Of a stretch of 64,000 nucleotides of DNA, positions 51,201-63,200 are shown one piece after another; positions within the stretch are counted from its first letter, which is position 1; every line of letters begins with the position of its first letter. The position numbers were made by a program, and so were the translations under genes. Source of the stretch: Micromussa lordhowensis (Eukaryota > Cnidaria > Anthozoa > Scleractinia > Lobophylliidae); the NCBI GenBank assembly GCA_964020085.1, contig OZ026608.1, positions 17,976,479 through 18,040,478 of the forward strand, given 5' to 3'. The notes below the pieces were generated by a model. The model made no database searches, had not been told where the DNA came from, and worked only from the letters and a program-made list of their open reading frames with translations.

Positions 51201-54200
51201 AATAGCCCAAAAATGGACTGCATTCAGAGTTTCCCAAAGCTTCCAATCATAGATAAGTTAAAAAAGGTGAAGGTCTGGTCTACCAAATGCTACTAACAAT
51301 TATTGTAGCTCATTTGGTAGTTGGAATTTAGTTGCTACAGGCTTTCCATATTTATGACTATGTGGACTAATATTCACATTACAAATGGTAGATCTGTGCT
51401 GTACTTCTTGTTTTGTTATGATATATATTTCCTTTATTCATAAGTTTAGCTTGTCAACATTTGCACAAAACAAATCAATCAGAGGGAAACATCACTCACT
51501 TTGTCAAAAGAAATAAGATGCCAGAATCATTTGAAAGGTAGGTGAAATATTAATGTACCGGCAAAATTTAATTGTTTAACAGGTGATCAAAATGGGTATG
51601 ATGAGTTTAAATAATAATAATTAAATTACAATATTAGAGATGAAGCAATGTCAGCCAGTAGCTGGTTTTCATGCAGGTCCCCTGTCCTATTTGAATTGGA
51701 ATTTGGAGTGTTGGTTTTTGTGGAAGGAGGAAAAACAGAGAACCCGGAGAAAAACCCTCGAAGCAAGGCAAGAACCAACAACAAACTCAACCCACGTGCG
51801 ACAATTGGCCGGAATCAAACCAGGCCACATTGATGGGAGGCGAGCGCCCTCACTACTGTATCATCCCTGCTTGCTGTGTTTCTGTATGCCCCATGTGTTG
51901 TGCAAAAGCCTGAAAACTGAATAATTATATGAAAATAATGGGATGGGATGTGTCTGATTATAGTCTAATTTTATTAGAAATCGCCAGAATAAGTGCACTG
52001 GAATAATGAAAGGCTGCTATTATAAATTTAATATGTGCACTAGGTTGTGGTGTCAAAACTGAAAAAGTCAGATGTGATGGATGGGTAGAATTCTTGTTGA
52101 CAAATGGAAATGTTTTCAATCACATTGTGCAACACCTTTTCTGGGAATTACCAGTTGAGAGTAAAACTATGACTGAAAAAAGTCTACAACAATTAATAAA
52201 ACAATTGACATTTTTACAAATTAGTTATTATCTTCTTTTTCAGCATAATAAGTATTATGCTAATGGCTGAAGTACGTTCTCTTCATGTGCGAACACCTCC
52301 AAGAAAACCAGTTTGTTACAAGTTCAATGTCACTGTGAGTTAATTTATCAGCACAGTTAACTATATTCAGATGTGTGTAGAACTGAATTTGATCAATTGT
52401 TGGAAAATAAAAGGTTCAATGTGATGCTGGTATGGATGAGAGGAGCCATAAACCCAACGACAGAAGAAGGACGTTCTATTGTTATGTTTGCAGTGTGAGC
52501 ACACAGGCATGATGAAATATTAGCAACATAACAGCATGAAAATAATGATCTTTCCTGATGTCTTTACGTTAATATTCACATTCTCGGCATTTAATAGAGC
52601 CTGGTTCACACCAGCAACATAACGACATTGTCACGAATGATATAAAAAGGACGTTATCCCGACGTAAAAAGGACGTTATCTTTGTTGTGTGAACATGTAG
52701 ACATATTAGCAACATACATGTAACAGCATGAACATAACGACACAAAGATAAAACAGATCTTTTCCTTATGTCGTTATGTCAATGTCGTTATGCCGCTTTG
52801 TTTTGTCACTAATGTGACATAGGCTTAATTGATTTAGATTAGTTTACTGGCAATTTTACGGCTTTAAGACATGAGATCAGTCTCCCCTTGCGGTAAAATA
52901 AATGCAAAAGCTAAGCTGTACGTGAAACATTGAACACTTCTTTTCTTTTTCGTTGTCGATCTCTAATCAGAACAACTTTGCTGGACAGACAGTCCACAAC
53001 AAGTCATTGTGTTGAAAAGAAAATCAAGTGCAAGACAGTATTGCCTTGATGTACCAGAACTAACTCAAAATCCATTCTATGATGAGCATTAAAAAGAGAT
53101 TTACATTGTTGAGCTTATGTTAGCCTACGAGCAGGCTCACGTTGGAGCACAAGTGCAAAATTGAGCGGCGAAGCCATGAGATGAGAAAGTCAGCCTGTTC
53201 TGATCTCTGCATTTTTATCATTTCTACCCCGGAAAACGCAGAAAAATAAGCCAACCAATTTTTACTGGAAGTATAAACTTTGGCAGCTCGGATTTCTAGG
53301 AAAATATCAATCTTTTTCAAAGCAACATGCAGGCACAATTTCCATTGTGAATAAAGTTTTGCCAAAGAAAAACCGTGAAAGTTTATGGCTAGCAAGGGCC
53401 CACACTTTGTTGCACCCCCAAGAACACAGGTGTCATATTACAGCCCTACATGTATGTCCCCATAATGGCCACCTCTCTACAATGTCCACTTTCCTCTGTC
53501 CCCAAGGTGGCCATTGTGAAGAGGTTTGGATGTTCATTAAACCTCCAATAACCTGACACCTCATTCAGACAGGCACTTTTTCAGGTCTCTAGGGTGTCTG
53601 CTCTTGACAGATTCAGCTGCAGTTGGTTCTATAATTAACAGCAGTTGATATATATTTAATTCTTTTTTCTTGCAGATACTGTTTGATAACAGTAATCACG
53701 ATGGCAAGGTACCGGTCACTTTGAAAGTAGGCCAAACTGTTATGGGAAACTGTGCTGGTAATGCGACCGTCAGCAAAGAAGGTAATGACATTTTTGTCTT
53801 TGAATTAGATGGTGTATGCATGTGGTGTTGCCACTACATTGTACAAGTTTAAAAAGTGCATGTGTATCAGATAAACTGCAGGGGGACTGGACACGAGCTG
53901 GCCGATTGGAGTCTTGGGGATAGAATGTTAAAATGTGTGATTGGTTGATCTTTTGAACAGAGTGATGTGCGATACCTGGCGGCAGTTACGCTATCATTTT
54001 AAGTGGAATTGCCGCACAATTTAACATTGCATTTGCTTGTTACTGTGGTGGGATTAGTTCCAGTTGGTTAGAAGCTGAATAACTTTTAGAATGGTGACCG
54101 GGGGGAATCCAGCGCCTGGCATTTTTTATGGCGACAAAGGGAAGGATGCAAAAACTTTTCGCCAGTGGAAAAAGAAGTGTCAAAGATGGTTTCAGGCAAA

Positions 54201-57200
54201 AGAAATAAGTAGTAAAAAAAAGAAAGTGCAATGGATGGAATGTCTCCTAGAAGGTAACTCAGATGATGTGTATGAAACATGATTCCTGTTGATGAAACTA
54301 AGGGTCATCGTCTTCTTGATGTTATTTGGAAGTCGCTCGAGGAAAGGTTTGACATCCCGGAATCAGTGCTAGAACATTTACATAAGTTTCAGCAGTTTAA
54401 GCGTAAAGATAGCCAGAGTATCAACAAATATTTTGTTCAACTTGTGGCAAAAGCAAACAAAGCCTTTCCAGGTGCGAGTGCTGAAGAAATTTGCAGGCAC
54501 GTTATTGACGCTTTTGCATTACAAATGTTTCTGACACAAAGCTCACTGCAAAAGTGATTGTTCACAGGGATACACTTGCTTAAGAGAGACTAGGAAAATT
54601 AGTCCTTGATAAGGAGCCAGCAAGATCTTTAGCAAAGACCATTGGAGTGGATCTAAAAACAGAAGCTTCCGAAGAGTAGTGCATCACAACCAAACTAAAC
54701 TGTGCACAGTTCCACTGGCCAATGTAGAGGGGAGGTATAATGAGAAGGATTCACAAAGAAACAAGACCCAGGTCTGGCAATGTCAAATCCAGTTGCTGTT
54801 GATGAATCTTGTGGGGATAGTGGGGATGTGGCTGTAGGAGATGAGACAGGGAGTCTGGACGCAGATACAACGGCTGAACTGTTGGCAGGTACAGTGGGGG
54901 TGCTGGAGGTGGAGGATCATGTTAGTCCATAAGTAGAGAACATGACATTGGCGTGGGAAAATCCAGGAACAGAGAACATGACAGGGGAGGCTGCAAGTTA
55001 GGACACTGTTGGACAACTCCCAGAGACTGTAGATGAAACTGGTACTACCGGAAGTAGTGTCAGATGGATAATGGGGAGTGGTAGACAGTTGCGAATGCAA
55101 CAATGTCGTGACTTTGAGTATTTGTTATCATACCTTTTTTTAAAGGAAAACCGCAGTCCAGTATTATAGGGGGGGGGGGGAGAGTGTAACACATTAACTG
55201 TATGGGGACTGGACACGAACTGGTCGAGTGGAGTCTCGGAGATGTTAAACTGTGTGATTGGGTTGATCTTTTGAACAGAGTGATATGCAATACCTGGTGA
55301 AGGTTACACCATCGTTTTAAGCAGAATTACCACACAACTTAACATTAGTTTTGCTTGTTAAACATGTAAACTTAGCCAGTCTGTGGATGGGGGCACTATT
55401 AGAGTTCCATTTCTTGTCCAAGTCTAAACGCAAAATAATGATATTGGCAAAGCCTTGAGCCAGGACAATTAGAATGAACTGAAGTCCAGCTGGCTGATAG
55501 CTCTTGGCACTTAAGTGTGGTTTCTGTAGCATGAACAGCTAGGAGTATTGTACTCTCCCTGCATGGGATGCTAGTAAAGGTCATGTTACATCCAAGATTC
55601 TGCCAGGTTGCCAATACACTGTATACTCTTGTGGGAAGAGCCGCTGAGAGTATGGCTCCATCCATTCTACACAGGAGGAATTTGAAAAATGGAGGTTTCA
55701 CTCTGAAAACACATCAAATGTTTTTTCCATCCACACTACACCAGAGGAATTTCAAAACACAACAGTCACCAGTCATTTTGGATTTGTGTTTGAAGAAAAC
55801 TTGTGCAGGGAAATCACACCATCCTTTTTGACAAGCTCCGTTTTCAAAATGTTTTCCATCCACCCAAAAAACGAAATGCCGGCATTTTCTATTTCTGCTG
55901 GTTTGAAGAACATTTTTCAAAAATTCTGTTTTCAGTCAGGTTTAGTGTGGACAGTAGGCATAGCTGTTAGTGCAAATAAAGCTGCCTTTCAAATGTCCCC
56001 GGCATAGGGTGGACAGGGCTTACAGTGTCTTGACCAAGAACACAATGACCTGGAGTCTGGAGTCCAGCAAACACACCATTAGGCTTCCATGCCTGCCAAA
56101 GTAGTTAGACCAAATGAATAGAATCCCTACTTGTCTGGGCAACCTGCTGAATGTGCAAGGTACCGGAGATGGACACACACGCCATCCAAAGGGAGAATAG
56201 CAATACTTCTACGGCAATAAATGTATCATACTTGAAATATGTACAGGTTGCTTATAGTAGGTAAAAGTAAAGTGACATAGGTATATACCTCAAATATGAG
56301 CAAAAGCTGAATGGCAAAATTGTTGTTTATTGCAGATTACCAGGCATCCAAAACACTTCGTGTTTTTGTTGATGTTATGACCATGCTGTTCTGCTTGATG
56401 TCTTTAATCCTATGTTCACGGTCAATTTTTCGGCAACTACAGCTTGTCAAGGTACTGAAGGAACTACATTGTGTATGTATGATCAATAAATCTAGAATTT
56501 AGAGGCACATGTAGTCACAGCAGGAAATGTTGTATGTGGTAGCTGGAGATCTCATCAGGCCAACGTTTATCTCTGGTTTCAGTAGCATGAAGTGACAAGG
56601 AGTATTTCTACTCCCCCCCCTGGATGGGATGCTAGTCCATTACATGGTTAACCCCACCATTAAATTCACCACTACCCATTTGTTCACCTGGGTGGAGAGA
56701 GAGGCACTGTGAGAGTTAGTGTCTTGCCCAAGAACACGTCATAATTTCCCTGACCAGGACTCGAACCTGGACCGCTTGATCTGAAAAGTGAAGCCTTGCA
56801 GCCAAGGTTGGCTCATAGCTGCCGGAGCTTATCCCGGTTTCTGTAGCATGAAGCGGCTAGAAGTATTTCTACTTCTAGCACAACAGTAGTAGGAAAAGGG
56901 GGGTTCACCAACAGGGACACAGGGACACAGTGACGTCACAATACCCTAAGGAGTTGACGTCATCAAAAATGATGACTTCATAATCTAAAAATAGAATAGT
57001 GACATTATAGGGATGGGGTGTCATTGGAAGTATTACGTCATAATCTTAAAATGGGTAGAATGATGTCATAGAATTATTTTTAGTACCAGAGGTCATGTGA
57101 TTTTTTCATTAAGTGTTTTTAATAAAGTTCATGATGTGAAATGATGTATGACCATTGTTCTATTCAATTACTTAACGTGTTAAATCTGTGTAGTGCTGAA

Positions 57201-60200
57201 AGAAAGAACTTGTTAAACAAACTGAACATTCCTTGTCTCGATTTTAGAAACTTGGGGTTGCCCCAAATACGAACAGTTAAAACAAACGATTGTAGAACCG
57301 TTAGCGAGTTGTGGTTTTCACTTAAATGATAATATTCACCATTGTCCCATGACTGAGTGTCACGCGTTTTGGTTATGGTTTCAAACTTATGTCATGTAAT
57401 TTGGGCTTTTTTTAACCCTGATTGGTTCATGAAAATATCTGTTAAGTTTTATCTGAACTCTCAGCTTTGCTGACGAGAGAGAGACAGAGTGAATATATTA
57501 TTCGGCTTAGCTAACTGCTCGAGTTTTCCGCTCCGTTAGTCACGCACTGAACTCTTCTTTCAACCCTAGATTTGCATACAAACTCCAACGGAAAAGCCCA
57601 TGGGACAGCTCTACCATTGAAATTACAACAATAGAATATCAGACCGCTAATTAATTGTCAACACGCGACAATAAATATTTTTCAGACAACGCGTTTTCTT
57701 AACAGACTTTATTGCTTGTTATTAGCGAATACAAAAAAATAATACACACAGATTTGAAATGAATACACCAAAATTACAACAACTACAAAATGTTTATGAG
57801 TAAAGTATCAGAAAATTAGGATGCAATCAATCGTCTTCATCGTATTGAGAGTACTTGTAAGGCGAAGTCCTGTGTAAACGTCGTGATCGTCTAGAGGCTT
57901 TCTTCGGTTCATAGTCCAGGTAATTTACAAATTTGACAGACTGGGGGCGTTTACGCTTTCTAACTGGTGACAGCGATTCGACTGTGGGAGGGGGAGTCAA
58001 AATGGAGGGAGGGAGAGAGGGAGATGAGATAGAGGAAGAGGTTGCCATGGTAGATAAGGCTTGTGGGGCTGTCACTTGGGTTGGTGCTTGAACTGGAGTC
58101 GCTGGTATGATTTCTGGTGGTTCTTGATCGGGGTTTGGCACTGCTGTTGATAGGCCGCCTGTCAGTACAGTCGTAGACATTTGGTTTGACTCTTGGGGTT
58201 GGGTGGATATTGTTGCTTCAGGTATTAACGATTTCAGCTGGTGTTTATAGTTTAAAAACTTGTTTTGCAACTGCATGTACTGCTTCGCTTTTTGGTCCTC
58301 TCCAAGGTTTGTACGATACAAGAGATCCATATTATTCTGAATGCGTTGCATCTCCGAAATTGGCGGGGGCACCATCAGAGTTTGCTGTTTCAGATATCTT
58401 AGTAACTCCTGAGGGATATTTTCTTCTATCTCTACTTGATTAAAGTTTTCTTCTCCAGGGAGCACGTTTGTTCTCAGCCTACAGTCATCTCGAGTGGTAG
58501 TTTTCAAATCGATCAAAAGATAACCATAGGACCTTCTTACAGCTTCTTCATATTGTTTTAGGAAGAAATCGGTATGCCCGGGATACATTTGTTTGGCTAG
58601 AGTCAAAACTTGCAGTTTATCACGTGGATTTTTGAACAACACCAAGTAATGACTGTTTAAGCTGATGCTTCGGTTGCCTTTGCCTTGATGGAACAGATTT
58701 TGCACAATGTAAAGAACGCTCAGATTTCGGTGATGCGATCCTTTTGTAAACAGGTTCACGATCCGATTATCTTTTCCGGCTTCAATCATTTGGTCGTCAA
58801 AGACAATTAAATTCCGTTTGTTAACACTAAAATAATCATCTTGCTCTAAAGCCGTTGGGATTCCCTTGACAAATTCTATATTTGGTATGGCGACTAGCAT
58901 TTCCATATAGGCGGGCTGCCACTGTGAGTAACACCACACTATCCTTTCGGGAGGAAGATTAATCATTCTGTAAGCCTGTCTTAACAGCGATTGGACCCAG
59001 ATCGTCTTGCCTGATCCAGTCATCCCGGCCACCATGCAAGTGAACGGATGTTCAAACTGAAACCGCTGACACTTTTCTTGAGACATCGGTATGACTGGAG
59101 CAAAATTGGAATTACTGTGTTTGCTGTTCATATGTCTTTGCAAATTATCCTTTCTAGAAAAATCCTTTTGACAAACAGGACAGGACCAACTCATGTCAAC
59201 TCACTCAAAGCCTAGCGCGAACTGATAAAATGGATAATATTCCACATTTATATAGGCTTCAACCACCACAGTTCTATTATTGTCCCTCCACCCCCTCCTC
59301 ATCCTCCTCCTCCTCCTCCTCCTCCTCCTCCTCCTCCTCCTCCTCCTCCTCCTCCTCCTCCTCCTCAATTCTATTGTTTTCCCTCCTCCTCCTCCTCTTC
59401 CTCCTCCTCAATTCTATTGTTTTCCCTCCTCCTCCTCCTCCTCCTCCTCCTCCTCCTCCTCCTCCTCCTCCTCAATTCTATTGTTTTCCCTCCACCTCCT
59501 CCTCTTCCTCCTCAATTCTATTGTTTTCCCTCCTCCTCCTCCTCCTCCTCCTCCTCCTCCTCCTCAATTCTATTGTTTTCCCTCCTCCTCCTCCTCCTCC
59601 TCCTCCTCCTCCTCCTCCTCCTCCTCCTCCTCCTCCTCCTCAATTCTATTGTTTTCCCTCCTCCTCCTCCTCCTCAATTCTATTGTTTTCCCTCCTCCTC
59701 CTCCTCCTCCTCAATTCTATTGTTTTCCCTCCTCCTCCTCCTCCTCCTCCTCCTCCTCCTCAATTCTATTATTTTCCCTCCTCCTCCTCCTCCTCCTCAA
59801 CTCTATTGTTTTCCCTCCTCCTCCTCCTCAATTCTATTGTTTTCCCTCCTCCTCCTCCTCCTCCTCCTCCTCCTCCTCCTCCTCCTCCTCCTCCTCCTCC
59901 TCCTCCTCCTCCTCCTCCTCCTCCTCCTCCTCCTCCTCAATTCTATTGTTTTCCCTCCTCCTCCTCCTCTTCCTCCTCCTCAATTCTATTGTTTTCCCTC
60001 CTCCTCCTCCTCCTCCTCCTCCTCCTCCTCCTCCTCCTCCTCCTCAATTCTATTGTTTTCCCTCCACCTCCTCCTCTTCCTCCTCAATTCTATTGTTTTC
60101 CCTCCTCCTCCTCCTCCTCCTCCTCCTCCTCCTCCTCCTCAATTCTATTGTTTTCCCTCCTCCTCCTCCTCCTCCTCCTCCTCCTCCTCCTCCTCCTCCT

Positions 60201-63200
60201 CCTCAATTCTATTGTTTTCCCTCCTCCTCCTCCTCCTCAATTCTATTGTTTTCCCTCCTCCTCCTCCTCCTCAATTCTATTGTTTTCCCTCCTCCTCCTC
60301 CTCCTCCTCCTCAATTCTATTATTTTCCTCCTCCTCCTCCTCCTCCTCCTCCTCAATTCTATTGTTTTCCTCCTCCTCCTCCTCCTCCTCCTCCTCCTCC
60401 TCCTCCTCCTCCTCCTCAATTCTATTGTTTTCCCTCCTCCTCCTCCTCCTCCTCCTCCTCCTCCTCAATTCTATTATTTTCCCTCCTCCTCCTCCTCCTC
60501 CTCCTCCTCCTCCTCAACTCTATTGTTTTCCCTCCTCCTCCTCCTCAATTCTATTGTTTTCCCTCCTCCTCCTCCTCCTCCTCCTCCTCCTCCTCCTCCT
60601 CCTCCTCCTCCTCCTCCTCCTCCTCCTCCTAAATTCTATTGTTTTCTACCACCTCCACCTCCTATTGTTCTTTCACCATATCGAAAACCATATAAAGCAC
60701 GACACAGGAGTATCACTGCCATTGAGTTTGGGAACGTGTTGCTTACACTTCACTTTCGTCAGAGCAGAACAGCAAACCTTTAAATGCGATGAGGAAACTG
60801 TATACTCCAAATCACAAGTTGTATGAAGAATACTATTTAAACCAAGCTAAGCAAAAAGGGGGTAATTTACCGGCTTTTCACGGTGCTCGATTTCAGCAGG
60901 GATATGGCTTAGGTTCCATATTTAAAGGTCTTTTCCGTTGGGCGATGCCTCATTTACAACAAGGTGCTAAAGTACTGGGCAAAAAGGCGTTACAAACCGG
61001 AGCCCAAGTGGCTCAAGATGTTCTGGAAGGAAATAATGTTAAAACAGCGCTGGCAAAGCGTAGTAAAGAAGCTATTCGTGGACTAGTACCTCAGGCTGGG
61101 AGTGGTAGAAAAGCTACAAAAAGAAAAGTGCAGTTTCGTGGTTTACCCCCGTTCAAGAAACCAAAAACAGTTGTGTTGGATCAAGACCAAGACGACTTTC
61201 AACTTTGGTCGTAAATTTAAGTGGGACTCCCTGGCAAAATTATAAACTACTGATACCTGTCATCTTTAATCATTTTACGACCATGTCTCGAGTAGTAAAG
61301 AACAATCTACCTTTCCTTCATCTCTTAACTTGTTGCCCAGAACATCAGCGTCAGTTTCTTCTAGAGACAGCCACCCCAGAACAGATACACGCATTAGTTC
61401 AAATTCTTTTTAATCTGTGTCATGGGAACATACCGGTCTCTAAGGAAGTGAAGCGTAACTTAAAAAAGCATATAGATGCCCTTGTTAGTCTCGTTCAAAC
61501 AAGTGTTCCTTACAAGACAAAGAAGCAAACCCTTGCTCAAGAAGGTGGAGGATTTATACAAGATTTGCTAATCCCAGTTCTAACTAGCATAGCGCCCCTA
61601 ATGTTATAAAACGTCGCGACCTAGTCTGTGGTATAATCAGTCGGTTCTTGACGTTCGCGAGTGCTGGACAATATGAAGAGAAAAGCCGACTGGGATGAAG
61701 AGGAAGAGAGTGATTATGAAGGCACCAACGCAAGTGAAAACGACGAAAGCGATAACGAAGAACCTCGAATTAAAGATGTTTTAGAAGGTCTTTCCCAACT
61801 CGTTTCTCGACAAAAGGCCTCCGATCTATTACACAGCATGGCGGCTTCCAAAGATATCTTGTTTTGGACACCTCGCAAACAGTTACTCCGAAACCAGCGA
61901 ATAATACCAGTGACGAACATTTCAGAGCTGGTCGAATATGTGTTACTCCCCCATAACGACGATATTGTTAAACCCCGCGCCCTCAAAACATTTATAGATG
62001 GGTTGGCAGAGTTAGGAATCAATAAGCGTTTGATACAGAATAAGAGAATTTTGGCAGAACTATTGGAAAAAGAACAAGCCTATCACGATAAAGACAGTGA
62101 GGCCGGTGATAAAGAAATGGTCTCCGAAAGCAGTGATATGGAAGATGACACAGAGACAGCCTCTGAAATTAGATCAAGATTTTGCTTAAAGTAAAAGGTC
62201 CTTGCTACTATTGCAACGGAGAGAACGTTTACGAAAGAGCAGTAGTCAAGTGCCCTAGATGTTTCTGGCAAGATGGTTATAGGATTTGTCCGATATGTGC
62301 ACATCAAATTCCTGTTGATCGTAAACACTTGGCTGACGGATTTATTTGGTGCGCTGACTGCCATGCAGTGAAACACATTGATTCAAAAACTTTAAAAAGG
62401 ACTCATTATCCTCCAAGCGAAGATGAAGACGATTGATTGCATCGTAATTTTCTGATACTTTACTCATAAACATTTTGTAGTTGTTGTAATTTTGGTGTAT
62501 TCATTTCAAATCTGTGTGTATTATTTTTTTGTATTCGCTAATAACAAGCAATAAAGTCTGTTAAGAAAACGCGTTGTCTGAAAAATATTTATTGTCGCGT
62601 GTTGACAATTAATTAGCGGTCTGATATTCTATTGTTGTAATTTCAATGGTAGAGCTGTCCCATGGGCTTTTCCGTTGGAGTTTGTATGCAAATCTAGGGT
62701 TGAAAGAAGAGTTCAGTGCGTGACTAACGGAGCGGAAAACTCGAGCAGTTAGCTAAGCCGAATAATATATTCACTCTGTCTCTCTCTCGTCAGCAAAGCT
62801 GAGAGTTCAGATAAAACTTAACAGATATTTTCATGAACCAATCAGGGTTAAAAAAAGCCCAAATTACATGACATAAGTTTGAAACCATAACCCACAAGTC
62901 GCTAACGGTTCTACAATCGTTTGTTTTAACTGTTCGTATTTGGGGCAACCCCAAGTTTCTAAAATCGAGACAAGGAATGTTCAGTTTGTTTAACAAGTTC
63001 TTTCTTTCAGCACTACACAGTTTTAACACGTTAAGTAATTGAATAGAACAATGGTCATACATCATTTCACATCATGAACTTTATTAAAAACACTTAATGA
63101 AAAAATCACATGACCTCTGGTACTAAAAATAATTCTATGACATCATTCTACCCATTTTAAGATTATGACGTAATACTTCCAATGACACCCCATCCCTATA

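Larger units (their letters stand above)
53863..55360 (+). mobile_element. Short non-autonomous LTR retrotransposon
   Basis: Direct repeats of about 0.18 kb at 53863-54042 and 55185-55360 share GGGGACTGGACACGA, TTGATCTTTTGAACAGAGTG and a TTTGCTTGTTA end. Both begin TGTA. A G-rich polypurine tract (55169-55184) directly precedes the right repeat, and a candidate primer-binding site (TGGTGGGATTAG) follows the left repeat at 54046. The 1.1-kb interior codes only for a broken gag-like protein; no protease, reverse transcriptase or integrase is seen. It sits in intron 6 of mucolipin copy 2. Exact outer edges and target duplication are unclear. Confidence 0.75.

Noticed and set aside
51640..51924. 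94-codon ORF
   Set aside because: It derives from the dispersed SINE-like repeat also present at 3262-3430.
57141..57329. 62-codon ORF in the left terminal repeat, mirrored by a 91-codon ORF at 62790-63065
   Set aside because: Duplicated only because it lies in the inverted repeats, and its C-terminus changes with the 57-bp indel. No motif; possible but unsupported.
58186..58443. 85-codon + strand ORF
   Set aside because: Antisense shadow of the ATPase gene.
59270..60650. CRISPR-like array (repeated 18-bp motif with variable spacers)
   Set aside because: The spacers are all TCC runs, the genome is animal, and no cas genes are present.
59230..60826. Three overlapping forward ORFs of 450-517 codons (Ser/Pro/Leu runs) and Glu-rich reverse ORFs
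   Set aside because: They follow from the TCC triplet array having no stop in any frame; no codon preference or domain is present.
61714..62022. 102-codon minus-strand ORF
   Set aside because: Antisense shadow of the acidic-protein ORF.
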